Shown here one piece after another: positions 56,901 to 64,000 of a DNA stretch of 64,000 bases. The DNA lies in contig CAVPMA010000005.1 of the NCBI GenBank assembly GCA_963706315.1, positions 62,001 to 126,000 on the forward strand, read 5' to 3'. The notes beneath the pieces were generated by a model. That model searched no databases. It worked only from the letters and a program-made list of their open reading frames with translations, and was not told where the DNA came from. This stretch comes from CALMEC01 sp963706315. GTDB taxonomy: Bacteria > Actinomycetota > Thermoleophilia > Miltoncostaeales > Miltoncostaeaceae. A program made the position numbers and the translations under genes. The number at the start of each line of letters is the position of its first letter. Position 1 is the stretch's first letter.

Positions 56901-57170
56901 AAGCTCAACGAGGGTGGGCGCGACATCCCCACGCTCATCCGCGAGGGCACCGTGGATCTGGTGATCAACACCCCGAGCGGCCGGCGCGCCCAGACCGACG
57001 GCGCCGCGATCCGACGGGCCGCGATCCGTGCCGGCATGCCGTGTATCACCACGATGGAGGCCGCCGAGGCGACCGCCGACGCGATCCGGTCGCCGGGGAG
57101 CGTGCCGGTGGCGCTCCAAGATCTCCGCACAGAGGGCACTTACGCGATGGGTCAATGGACCTCAACTTGA
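53964..57170 (+). CDS. carB: Carbamoyl-phosphate synthase large subunit
   Basis: The 1068-residue protein has two ATP-grasp halves. The first has VIGSGPIVIGQAGEFDYSGT, VNSNPATIMTDPGIADRTY and DNAIVICSIENLDPMGIHTG; the second has GSGPNRIGQGVEFDYCCVQA and VNCNPETVSTDHGVSDRLY. The C-terminal MGS-like allosteric domain begins near residue 930. It makes carbamoyl phosphate for both pyrimidine and arginine synthesis. The length is normal (about 1070). It ends the pyr cluster; pyrD and pyrF do not follow. Confidence 0.98.
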   Translation: MARRTDIETIMVIGSGPIVIGQAGEFDYSGTQACTALRDDGFRVVLVNSNPATIMTDPGIADRTYVEPIDVPMLESIIAKERPDALLPTLGGQTALNVAMRLHEAGILAEYGVELIGANAEAIHRAEDREAFRETMREAGLPVLDAQTVGDLAGARAAADAVGFPLILRPAFTMGGEGGGVVESPDELEAAVSVALDASPIQQVLIERSVIGWGEFELEVIRDRADNAIVICSIENLDPMGIHTGDSVTVAPAMTLTDTEFQRMRDAAIGVIRAVGVETGGSNVQFALDRANGELVIIEMNPRVSRSSALASKATGFPIARVAARLAVGYTLDELPNEITGVTPASFEPALDYVAVKVPRFAFEKMPETSGELSTYMQSVGEVLALGRTFAEAYGKAMSARELDSPPPEPSGVDEAMRRLGRPTWERWDLLDWAAGRGVAPAELAAASGVHPWFCEQITTRAAAGSAIGRPLGELDADALRDARRAGLTDRDIAAASGGDELAVGRRRRRLGVVPTYHSVDTCAGEFAARTPYFYGAFESAGEPVNDDRPAVIVLGSGPNRIGQGVEFDYCCVQAAQAVRALDHAAVMVNCNPETVSTDHGVSDRLYLEPVTLDTVLDVCARENPVGVITQLGGQTPLRIARGLADAGVPLLGTPAASIDLAEDRERFGRLLAELDLQAPPWAIARSPDEMFAAADEVGYPVLVRPSYVLGGRAMAIVFDRSELAAYLEREQPSWPVLVDRFLEDAIELDVDALCDGEGCHVAAILEHVEAAGVHSGDSACVIPPQETGPGALATIEEQTTRLATSLRAVGLVNVQFALQEGELYVIEANPRASRTVPFVAKATGLPLVHHAVRLMLGARLDDLGLPTGRATSHVAVKEAVLPFARFPRTDPTLGPEMRATGEVMGIGGSFGEAFAKAQRGAGATLPRSGTAVISAADMDKPRAVAVAQRLSRAGLRLIATERTAAAIAAAGIPVEAVGKLNEGGRDIPTLIREGTVDLVINTPSGRRAQTDGAAIRRAAIRAGMPCITTMEAAEATADAIRSPGSVPVALQDLRTEGTYAMGQWTST

Positions 57171-57303
57171 GCTTGAAGATCACCGCTTGTTGCGACAACG
57201 ACCCCAGATCGTCATGTCCCTGCAACGTGCGTGAAATTTTCTTGAAAACGGCTGCAAACACGGCCTTGCAGACCGTCACGCGCGCCCCTTATCATCCGCG
57301 CCG
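57171..57303 (+). promoter_or_regulatory. Promoter region of mihF with AT-rich upstream patch
   Basis: TTGCAG (57266-57271), 18 nt, TATCAT (57290-57295), then ATG 57304 after 8 nt: a good promoter for a leaderless mRNA. The stretch at about 57230-57248 (AAATTTTCTTGAAAA) is strikingly AT-rich for this genome and may be an UP element or a site for mIHF itself. No attenuator was recognised. Confidence 0.65.
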
Positions 57304-57636
57304 ATGGTCACCACGTTGAAGGCTCCCACCCAGGCCCCCGAACGGTCGCTCGATCAGCGAATGGACGCCCTCCGTCGCGCGAACGACATCCGCTCCCGCC
57401 GGGCGCAACTCAAGAAGGACCTGAAGAGCGGACGGGTCCAAATCAAGGATGTCATCCAAGCGCCTCCCGACTATGTGATGACCGCGAAGGTCTTTGACAT
57501 GCTTCTCGCCGTACCGAAATACGGCAAGGTCAAGGCGACGCGGTTCATCAACCATTGCCGCATCTCGCAGGGAAAGACCGTCGGGGGGCTGTCGGAACGT
57601 CAACGCAACGAGTTGGTCGATCTTCTGAGCCGGTAA
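57304..57636 (+). CDS. mihF: Actinobacterial integration host factor mIHF
   Basis: The 110-residue basic protein has SRRAQLKKDLKSGRVQIKDV and KVFDMLLAVPKYGKVKATRF, followed by INHCRISQGKTVGGLSERQR, the helix-two-turn-helix region of mIHF. It bends and compacts nucleoid DNA; the family is specific to Actinomycetota. The usual neighbour gmk follows and overlaps. ATG 57304 has a consensus-like promoter at leaderless distance. Confidence 0.95.
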   Translation: MVTTLKAPTQAPERSLDQRMDALRRANDIRSRRAQLKKDLKSGRVQIKDVIQAPPDYVMTAKVFDMLLAVPKYGKVKATRFINHCRISQGKTVGGLSERQRNELVDLLSR

Positions 57637-58220
57637 CGAGCCGGGCTCGCGTACTCGTCATCTCGGGTCCGTCGGGGGCCGGGAAGGGAACCCTCATCGA
57701 GCGGCTCCTTCCCCGGTTCCCCGGACTCGTGGTCGCCGTCTCCGCCACCACGCGCGCGATGCGCCCGGGCGAGATCGACGGCGAGGACTACCACTTCATG
57801 GCTGCGGACGACTTCGCCGCGGCGGTCGCCGCGGGGGAGTTCCTGGAGCATGTCGAGTACGCCGGCAACCGCTACGGCACGCTGCGGTGCGAGGTGGACG
57901 CCAAGCTCGCCGCGGGCCGGTCCGTGGTGATCGAGATCGAGCTGGAGGGTGCCCGTGCCATCCGCGCGATGCTTCCCGACGCGGTCACGGTCTTCATCGC
58001 ACCCCCGTCGATGTCCGAGCTCGCAAGGCGCCTCGAGCAGCGCAACACCGACAGCGCCGGCGAGATCGCGACGCGCCTCATGGTGAGCCGCCGCGAGCTC
58101 GCCGCGATGGGCGAGTTCGACTACCGCGTCGTCAACGAGGACGTCGAGGTCGCGGTCGACGAGCTCGTCGATATCGTGGCCCGTGAGATCGGCGCGCACC
58201 CCTCTGACCCGGAGCGCTAG
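57555..58220 (+). CDS. gmk: Guanylate kinase
   Basis: The kinase domain starts at about residue 33 of this frame with RVLVISGPSGAGKGTLIERL (P-loop). It continues with AVSATTRAMRPGEIDGEDYH and the GMP-binding FLEHVEYAGNRYGT. It phosphorylates GMP to GDP. The start is a puzzle: no ATG, GTG or TTG lies in frame between TTG 57555 and the P-loop. Using TTG 57555 adds ~30 residues and overlaps mihF by 82 nt; otherwise a rare start such as GTA 57633 or 57651 is needed. The enzyme assignment is secure. Confidence 0.9.
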   Translation: MPHLAGKDRRGAVGTSTQRVGRSSEPVTSRARVLVISGPSGAGKGTLIERLLPRFPGLVVAVSATTRAMRPGEIDGEDYHFMAADDFAAAVAAGEFLEHVEYAGNRYGTLRCEVDAKLAAGRSVVIEIELEGARAIRAMLPDAVTVFIAPPSMSELARRLEQRNTDSAGEIATRLMVSRRELAAMGEFDYRVVNEDVEVAVDELVDIVAREIGAHPSDPER

Positions 58221-59420
58221 ATGCCCACCATCCTGCTCGGCGTGACCGGCGGCATCGCCGCCTACAAGGCGATCGACACGCTCCGCGCGCTCCGGCGGGC
58301 CGGCCACGAGGTGCAGGTCGTGATGACCCAGGCGGCGCAGCGGTTCGTCGGCGCGGCTTCGTTCGCCGCCCTTTCCGGCCACCGCGTCGGGGCGGGGCTC
58401 TTCGGCGCCGACGACACGCCCGACTACCGCCACCTCGACCTCGCCCGCAGCTCCGACCTCATGCTCGTCGCGCCGGCGTCGGCCAACACGATCGCGCGCA
58501 TGGCGGCCGGCCTCGCCGACGACCTGCTCACGTCGTGCTATCTGGCGTTCGACGGACCCGTCCTCGTCGCGCCCGCCATGAACACGCGAATGTGGGATCA
58601 CCCCTCGACGCGTGCCAACCTCGCGACGCTGACCACGCGCGGCGTCGGGGTCATCGCGCCGGGCGAGGGGCTCCTCGCCGACGGCGACGTCGGCGCCGGG
58701 CGCCTCGCGAACACCCACGACATCGTCGACGCGGTCGAGGCCCGGCTGTCCGGCGCGGGCGGGGCGCTGGCGGGGCGCAGGGTGCTGGTCACCGCCGGCG
58801 GGACCCGGGAGCGCCTCGACGCCGTGCGCTACCTCGGCAACCGCTCCAGCGGCCGCATGGGCTTCGCACTGGCCGAGGCAGCACGCCGACAGGGGGCCGA
58901 CGTCACGGTGATCGCCGCGAACGTGGACCTTCCGCGCCGCCCGGACATCGCGTACGTCGACGTCGAAAGCGCCGCCGAACTGCTGGAGGCCGCGAGGGCG
59001 GCCTTCGCCGGCTGCGACGTGCTCCTCATGTCGGCCGCGGTCGCGGACTTCCGGCCGGCGGCGCCCCACGTCGGGAAGATCGACAAGTCGGCGCATGCCG
59101 AGCTGACGGTGAGCCTCGAGCCGACCGTGGACGTCCTCGCGACCCTCTCCGCGGCGCACACCGACCAAGTCCTGGTCGGCTTCGCCGCGGAACACGGGGA
59201 GGCCGGACTCGCCCGCGCGCGGGAGAAGCGGGCACGCAAGGGCCTCGACGTGATCGTCCACAACGACGTGTCCGTCGGGGGCATCGGATTCGAGGGTGAC
59301 GACAACGCCGTCACCATCATCGGCCCGGGCGACCAGGAGACGGTAGTCCCCAGAACCTCCAAGGCCGAGTGCGCCGATCGCATCCTGGCGGTGGTCGCGC
59401 CGCTGCTCGCGGCACGCTGA
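58221..59420 (+). CDS. coaBC: Bifunctional CoaBC (PPC synthetase/decarboxylase)
   Basis: The 399-residue protein joins CoaC and CoaB. CoaC has ILLGVTGGIAAYKAIDTLRA, with flavin- and substrate-contact stretches ASANTIARMAAGLADDLL and APAMNTRMWDHPSTRANL. CoaB has VTAGGTRERLDAVRYLGNRS, SSGRMGFALAEAA and SAAVADFRPA. It couples cysteine to phosphopantothenate, then decarboxylates it, towards coenzyme A. ATG 58221 follows the gmk stop directly. In most Actinomycetota rpoZ separates gmk and coaBC; here it is missing. Confidence 0.96.
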   Translation: MPTILLGVTGGIAAYKAIDTLRALRRAGHEVQVVMTQAAQRFVGAASFAALSGHRVGAGLFGADDTPDYRHLDLARSSDLMLVAPASANTIARMAAGLADDLLTSCYLAFDGPVLVAPAMNTRMWDHPSTRANLATLTTRGVGVIAPGEGLLADGDVGAGRLANTHDIVDAVEARLSGAGGALAGRRVLVTAGGTRERLDAVRYLGNRSSGRMGFALAEAARRQGADVTVIAANVDLPRRPDIAYVDVESAAELLEAARAAFAGCDVLLMSAAVADFRPAAPHVGKIDKSAHAELTVSLEPTVDVLATLSAAHTDQVLVGFAAEHGEAGLARAREKRARKGLDVIVHNDVSVGGIGFEGDDNAVTIIGPGDQETVVPRTSKAECADRILAVVAPLLAAR

Positions 59421-59432
59421 CGACGGCACCGG

Positions 59433-59490
59433 CGCTCCCCGACGGAACGGCGGCCTGACCGGCACCCGGTTCCACGGGTTCCGGGGAGCG
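59433..59490 (+). terminator. Inverted repeat after coaBC
   Basis: CGCTCCCCG (59433-59441) pairs with CGGGGAGCG (59482-59490), nine perfect base pairs. A smaller ACCGG/CCGGT hairpin sits in the loop. It lies between the coaBC stop and the moxR promoter. There is no T tract; it may act as a terminator or barrier. Confidence 0.45.
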
Positions 59491-59498
59491 AGCCCTGC

Positions 59499-59504
59499 TA
59501 CCGT
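59499..59504 (+). promoter_or_regulatory. -10 box (TACCGT) of moxR, leaderless
   Basis: TACCGT ends 7 nt before GTG 59512, with no ribosome binding site between. Confidence 0.5.
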
Positions 59505-59511
59505 CCTCGTC

Positions 59512-60498
59512 GTGGAGCGCCTTCACGTCGTTTCCGCTCCGCCGCTGGCGGACCACGAGTTGGCTCGCGGGGCCGAACTCGCACACGCGCTCGTGGACGC
59601 GCTCGCCGCCTCCGTCCGGGCCCCGCGCGAGGCACTCGCGTCGGCCGTGGCGTGCCTGCTCGCCGGCGGGCATCTCCTCGTCGAGGACGTGCCTGGAGTG
59701 GGGAAGACGGTTCTCGCCAAGAGCCTCGCACGGGCGTCCGGCTGCGCCTTCGCGCGCTTGCAGTGCACGGCGGATCTGCTGCCCTCCGACGTCACCGGCG
59801 TGCACGTCTACGACCAGCGCACGCAGACGTTCGACTTCCGCCCAGGCCCGGTGTTCGCGAACTTCCTCCTCGCCGACGAGATCAACCGGGCGTCGCCGAA
59901 GACCCAATCCGCGCTCCTCGAGTCCATGGAGGAGGCGCAGGTCACCATCGACGGGCACACCCGGGCGCTCCCGCGCCCGTTCATGGTCGTCGCGACGATG
60001 AACCCCATCGAGTACGAGGGGACCTTCCCACTTCCCGAGGCGCAACTCGACCGCTTCGCGCTCCGGCTCTCGATCGGATACCCCCCCGCCGAACTCGAGG
60101 CGGAGATGATCATCGACCTCGCCGGGCACGACCCCGTCGACGATGTCGCGCCCGTCGCCGACGACGCCCAGATTCGTGCGGCAATCGCCGCCGCCGGCCG
60201 CGTGCACGTCGACCCCGCCATCGCGTCGTACATCGTGGAGATCGTCGACGCGACCCGCCGCGACACCCGGCTGGTGCTCGGCGCCAGCCCGCGCGCGGCA
60301 CTGACCCTACTCAGGGTCGCGAAGGCTGTCGCGCTCATCGAGGGCCGGGGCTACGTCGTGCCGGAGCACGTCAAGTCGGTCGCCGGGGCTGTCCTGGCGC
60401 ATCGGTTGGTCATGGGCCCGGAGGCACGCGTGGCGGGGGTGCAGGGCGACACGATCGTCGCGGAGGCCCTCGGTGCCGTCCCGGCCCCGGCGCTCTAG
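59512..60498 (+). CDS. MoxR-family AAA+ ATPase
   Basis: The 328-residue protein has Walker A in VEDVPGVGKTVLAKSLA, Walker B in FLLADEINRASPKTQSALLE and the MoxR sensor ATMNPIEYEGTFPLPEAQLD. MoxR ATPases act as chaperones that assemble or activate protein complexes, usually with DUF58 and transglutaminase partners as here. It overlaps the DUF58 gene by 26 nt. Confidence 0.94.
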   Translation: MERLHVVSAPPLADHELARGAELAHALVDALAASVRAPREALASAVACLLAGGHLLVEDVPGVGKTVLAKSLARASGCAFARLQCTADLLPSDVTGVHVYDQRTQTFDFRPGPVFANFLLADEINRASPKTQSALLESMEEAQVTIDGHTRALPRPFMVVATMNPIEYEGTFPLPEAQLDRFALRLSIGYPPAELEAEMIIDLAGHDPVDDVAPVADDAQIRAAIAAAGRVHVDPAIASYIVEIVDATRRDTRLVLGASPRAALTLLRVAKAVALIEGRGYVVPEHVKSVAGAVLAHRLVMGPEARVAGVQGDTIVAEALGAVPAPAL

Positions 60499-61696
60499 AC
60501 AGCGTCTCCATCCGCGTGCCGTCGCCGTCGCGGCGGCGGGCACCGTCGCCCTGATCGCCGCGGGCGGGTTCGGCACCCCCGCCCTTCGGCCACTGGGCAT
60601 CGGGCTGCTCATCCTCGGGGTCGGCGCGATCGCCCTGGTGGAGGTCGTGGCGAAGGGACTGCGGATCTCCCGCAGCGTGGACCGCGAGGCCTTGCCCAGC
60701 GGCGAGCGCGCGGTCGCGACGGTTCGGCTCACCGGGTGGCCTGTTCGCAACCGGGCCCTCGCGATCCTCGCCTGGGAGATCCGACCCGGCCTTCCCGAGA
60801 GCGCGCGGAGCGAGGCTCGCAGGCCCACCTGGCTCGGGTCGGAGATCCGCGCCGAGTTCCGCTTCTCCGGGCTCCCACGCGGCGAACACCGGCTCGGGCC
60901 GCCGGAGGTGGCGATCGCCGATCCGTTCGGGCTCGCACGGGTGCGGCGCGCCGTCACGACCGACGCCACCCTGCTCGTACTGCCGCGCACCGTGCCGATC
61001 GTCGTTCCGTTCTGGGAGGCGGGCGGGGCCCGGCGGGCGGGGCAGCAGGCCGGGCAGCTGCGCGGACGCGCCGAGCTCGGCGGCATCCGCGACTACGAGC
61101 CGGGCGACCCGCTCTCGCTGATCCACTGGGGTCAGACGGCCCGGCGGGGGCGGCTTCAGACGAAGGAGCTCCACGGGGAAACGGGTCGCGGTGCATCCCT
61201 CCTCGTCCTGCTCGACGCCCGTGCCGACCCCGAGAACGGCGACCCACCGGACGGGCCCTTCGAGGTGGCCGTGTCGGCCGCCGCGAGCCTCGTGGCGGCG
61301 TGCGCGGCGCGCGGCGACGCGGTCGGGCTGGAGCACACCGCGGCACGGCCGGTCGCGCTGGCGGTGGGCACGCCGGCGGGCACGATCGAACGCGAGCTGG
61401 CGCTTGTGCGCGACGACGGAGCCCAGGCCGTCTCGTTCGCGCTCCGGGCCGCAATCGGCCGCCGCGAAACGGTTCGCATGATGGTCCTGGTGACGGCCTG
61501 CGGGGACCGTGGCCTTGCGGCGGCGGCCGGCCAGACGCGGAGTGCGGGGGTGTATCTGGCGGCGGTGCTCGTGGGGTCGGCCCGGGCGTACGCGGCGGAC
61601 CTGCGCCGCGCCGGCGCGTCGGTGACCGAGGTCACCGGAGCAGCCGATCTCACGGCGGCACTTGAGGGAGGCGGGGCTCATGCCAAGCTCGGCTGA
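60473..61696 (+). CDS. DUF58 membrane protein
   Basis: The 407-residue protein has two N-terminal helices (AVAVAAAGTVALIAAGGFG, LGIGLLILGVGAIALVEVV). The DUF58 signature follows: IRDYEPGDPLSLIHWGQTAR, RGRLQTKELHGETG. A vWA-like C-terminal part (ASLLVLLDARADPE) then begins. DUF58 proteins pair with MoxR and a transglutaminase-like membrane protein; the reaction is not known. It overlaps both neighbours (26 and 17 nt). Confidence 0.88.
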   Translation: MPSRPRRSRQRLHPRAVAVAAAGTVALIAAGGFGTPALRPLGIGLLILGVGAIALVEVVAKGLRISRSVDREALPSGERAVATVRLTGWPVRNRALAILAWEIRPGLPESARSEARRPTWLGSEIRAEFRFSGLPRGEHRLGPPEVAIADPFGLARVRRAVTTDATLLVLPRTVPIVVPFWEAGGARRAGQQAGQLRGRAELGGIRDYEPGDPLSLIHWGQTARRGRLQTKELHGETGRGASLLVLLDARADPENGDPPDGPFEVAVSAAASLVAACAARGDAVGLEHTAARPVALAVGTPAGTIERELALVRDDGAQAVSFALRAAIGRRETVRMMVLVTACGDRGLAAAAGQTRSAGVYLAAVLVGSARAYAADLRRAGASVTEVTGAADLTAALEGGGAHAKLG

Positions 61697-63980
61697 TCCG
61701 CTGCGCAGGCCCGACCTGGAGGAGCGGGTCGCGGCCCTGGAGGCCGAGCTTCGCAACGGCCTGCGCAGGCTCGGCCCGATTGTCGGGGCGGGGCTCCTCT
61801 TGGCCCTGCTGGCCGCGACGTGGTCTGGACTGTGGGCGCAGGCGCCGCAGGGGCGGCTCGCGTTGGTCACGCTGCTCGGCGCGACTCCGGCACTCGTGCG
61901 GATCGCCCCGGTCCGGCGCGCGGCGCTCTGGGCGGCCCTCACGGCGCTTCTCGCCGCCGTCTGCGCGCTCGGCGTCGCGGTCGGCGCGGGTCCCGTGCGG
62001 GTCGTGAGGGGCGATGACGACACCTGGTCCGCGCTCGGCGACATCATCCCCGAGGGCCTCGGCAACGCATCGTCGACACCGCTGCCCCTGTTGCCCGATC
62101 GGCCGCAGGCCCTCTCCGCCCTGCTGCTGCTCATCCTGTGCGGCGGGGCCGCCCTCATCGCCTGGCAGGCGATCGTCGCGCGCCGTCCCCTCGCGGCGAT
62201 CGTCGCGACCGGCGTGGGCCTCGCCTACCGGTGGACGCTGGTGCCACCCGGTCGGCCGGTCCTCACCGGCACGCTGACCCTGGTCGTCGCGCTCGCCGTC
62301 TTCCGGCTCGCGGCGCCGCGACGGGCCCGGGCGACGCACGCCCACGGGCGCGCGGCCCTGCTCGGAACCGTCATCGCGGCGCTCACCATCCTCCTCAGCA
62401 TCGGGGGGGACCCGTCGCCGGGCTCGTGGTGGAACTGGCGCGAGTGGGGCTTCGGCGGACGCGGCGGGGTGACCGCCATCAGCTTCCGTCAGAGCTACGG
62501 GCCGCTGACCTATCCCGACACCCCGGCGGTGGTTGCACGAGTCGAATCCGACCGGCCGATGCCGCTGCGGGCCTTGGCGCTCGAGCGTTTCGACGGACTC
62601 TCGTTCGGGCAGGCCTCGCCACCCACGTCGGTCGTGGACGTCGACGGAGGGATCCGCCTGAACCCCGATACGGGCGGGACGGACACCGCGGTGGAGCAGC
62701 GCATCACGCTGACCGGCGTCCGCTCGCCCTGGCTGCTCGCCGGCGGGCGGCCGATCACGGTGAACGGCCTCGGACGGCGTTCGCTGACGATCCTCGCCGA
62801 CGCCTCCGTGCGGGTCGATCCGCCGCTCGCGCGCGACACCCGGTACGTCGTCCGCACCCTCGTGCCGAACCCCGGGATCCCCGACCTGATCGACGCCGCG
62901 CCCTACGGCAACGTCGAGCCCGAGCTCCTCACGGTGGTGCCCGGCCTGGGCGCGGATCCCGTGCGGGTGCCGGTCTGGCGCAACGGCGGGGCGCGGCCGG
63001 ACTCGCTCGACTTCGGGCAGTACGACGCCGTGTACCGCCTCTCGCGGCGGGTGATCGGCAACGCGCGAACCGCGTACGAGGCCGTCAACCGCGTGGAGGC
63101 CTTCGTGCGGGGCAGCCCGTACCGCTACGACGACCGAGCCCAGCGACCCGCCACCGGGATTCCCGATCTCGTCGACTTCCTGCTGGTGTCAAAGCGCGGG
63201 TACTGCCAGCACTTCGCGGGTGCGATGGCCCTGATGCTCCGCATGAACGGCATTCCGGCGCGTGTCGCCGTGGGCTTCACGGCAGATTCCGGCCGGTTCG
63301 ACCCCGACAAGTCCTCGTACGAGGTCCTCGACCGTGACGCCCACTCCTGGGTGGAGGTCCAGTTCCCGGGCTATGGCTGGATCCCGTTCGACCCCACGCC
63401 GGGACGCTCCGTCCCCAATAGTACGTCGGTCTCGTCGCCGAACTACACCCGCGAAGGCGTGGACATCACCATCGATCCGGGAATCAGCGCCGCCCCCGTC
63501 CTTCCGACGGCTCCCGACCCGCAGCGCAGCAACGAGGGCGTGCCGTCGGCCGCGAGCTCGTCGTCCAGCGGCTTCGACCGTCGCTGGCTCCTGCTGATCC
63601 CGGGGGTTCTGCTGCTCCTCGGGACGACGCCGCTCGCCCTCAAGGCCCTGCGGCGCAGCCGGCGCCGCAGGGGCGGAGAGCGGGCGCGCGTGCTGGGCGC
63701 CGCGCGGGAGCTCGAGTCGCTCCTCGTCGACGCGGGGCGCCCCATCGACCCGTCGCTGGCGCCGGCGGAGCGGGCCCGGGTGGTGTGGCGCGATCTCGGG
63801 ATCGACGCCGAGCGCATCTACGGCCTCGCGTCGAGCGCTCGGTTCGCCCCGGGCGAGCCGCCCGCCGGATCGGGCCGTGCCGCCTGGGGGAGCTCGCGCG
63901 GATCCGGCGCCGACTGGGGTGGCGGAGGCGCGTTCGGGCCGGCCTCAGCGTGCGGTCGCTTCGGCGCGGCTGACCCCTGA
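61680..63980 (+). CDS. TgpA-like membrane transglutaminase-fold protein
   Basis: The 766-residue protein has about six N-terminal helices (IVGAGLLLALLAATWSGL, LALVTLLGATPALVRIAP and others). A large extracytoplasmic region contains a transglutaminase core: Cys in SKRGYCQHFAGAMALMLRMN, His in LDRDAHSWVEVQFPGYGW, Asp in PFDPTPG. A further helix (WLLLIPGVLLLLGTTPLALK) and a basic cytoplasmic tail end it. It probably acts as a cysteine protease or amide-forming enzyme on cell-surface proteins. ATG 61680 follows GGGAGGCGGGG. It completes moxR-DUF58-tgpA. Confidence 0.92.
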   Translation: MPSSADPLRRPDLEERVAALEAELRNGLRRLGPIVGAGLLLALLAATWSGLWAQAPQGRLALVTLLGATPALVRIAPVRRAALWAALTALLAAVCALGVAVGAGPVRVVRGDDDTWSALGDIIPEGLGNASSTPLPLLPDRPQALSALLLLILCGGAALIAWQAIVARRPLAAIVATGVGLAYRWTLVPPGRPVLTGTLTLVVALAVFRLAAPRRARATHAHGRAALLGTVIAALTILLSIGGDPSPGSWWNWREWGFGGRGGVTAISFRQSYGPLTYPDTPAVVARVESDRPMPLRALALERFDGLSFGQASPPTSVVDVDGGIRLNPDTGGTDTAVEQRITLTGVRSPWLLAGGRPITVNGLGRRSLTILADASVRVDPPLARDTRYVVRTLVPNPGIPDLIDAAPYGNVEPELLTVVPGLGADPVRVPVWRNGGARPDSLDFGQYDAVYRLSRRVIGNARTAYEAVNRVEAFVRGSPYRYDDRAQRPATGIPDLVDFLLVSKRGYCQHFAGAMALMLRMNGIPARVAVGFTADSGRFDPDKSSYEVLDRDAHSWVEVQFPGYGWIPFDPTPGRSVPNSTSVSSPNYTREGVDITIDPGISAAPVLPTAPDPQRSNEGVPSAASSSSSGFDRRWLLLIPGVLLLLGTTPLALKALRRSRRRRGGERARVLGAARELESLLVDAGRPIDPSLAPAERARVVWRDLGIDAERIYGLASSARFAPGEPPAGSGRAAWGSSRGSGADWGGGGAFGPASACGRFGAADP

Positions 63981-64000
63981 TCGCTTCGCTACGCTGATTG

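Overview
The window is a chromosomal segment of a high-GC (about 70% by eye) member of the Actinomycetota. The best single marker is the mycobacterial-type integration host factor (mihF, 57304-57636), a family confined to that phylum. Supporting signs are an F420/LLM-type oxidoreductase, a PdxS/PdxT pair, yebC beside ruvCAB, a PyrR-type leader and many leaderless genes. Gene content and order look more like the deep-branching Thermoleophilia (Solirubrobacterales/Gaiellales) than Streptomyces or Mycobacterium, but that placement is an inference without a tree.

Layout. 1-9.3 kb: the end of a CopC-CopD copper protein (apparently frameshifted), a LysM transglycosylase, an overlapping LLM oxidoreductase/LigD/lipoprotein cluster, and a reverse-strand pgsA-plsY-epimerase lipid operon. 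9.4-17 kb: a CbbX/EccA-like AAA+ protein, an RpiR-type regulator, pdxS-pdxT-yebC for PLP synthesis and translation, and ruvC-ruvA-ruvB for Holliday-junction processing, with a pilin-like gene inserted on the opposite strand. 17-24 kb: an HPr-enzyme I fusion with a PAP2 enzyme, then yajC-secDF-phasin-like. 23.5-26.8 kb: two adjacent anchored proteins sharing an unrecognised C-terminal domain. 27.3-35.5 kb: a zinc-finger protein, an ABC1/UbiB kinase, recJ, rel, an HD-GYP remnant and a LytR_C protein. 35.5-41.1 kb: a zinc-ribbon protein, hydantoinase/oxoprolinase subunits, a glutaredoxin and two zinc-ribbon envelope proteins. 41.1-43 kb: a SAM-I riboswitch followed by a threonine-synthase-like PLP enzyme and a CysO-type sulfur carrier. 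43-46.3 kb: small orphan genes and a 1.3-kb interval bounded by an intact tRNA-Arg and a copy of its 3' half. 46.3-49.3 kb: a phosphoesterase, RNase Z and a thioesterase. 49.4-57.2 kb: the pyrimidine operon pyrR-pyrB-pyrC-(isochorismatase-like)-carA-carB, with a PyrR-binding leader and a leader peptide. 57.3-64 kb: mihF-gmk-coaBC and a MoxR-DUF58-transglutaminase cluster.

Genes are packed tightly: stop/start overlaps of 4 nt (ATGA or GTGA) recur in most operons, so translational coupling is the likely norm. Thirteen genes have a TAnnnT -10 box 6-10 nt before the start codon, so the mRNA should begin at or within a few bases of the start codon. The observations most worth following are the SAM-riboswitch/threonine-synthase-like/CysO cassette, the eroded tRNA-Arg mini-island, and the shared C-terminal domain of the 23563 and 24436 proteins. 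All function calls rest on motif recognition in the translated sequence; no database search was possible.
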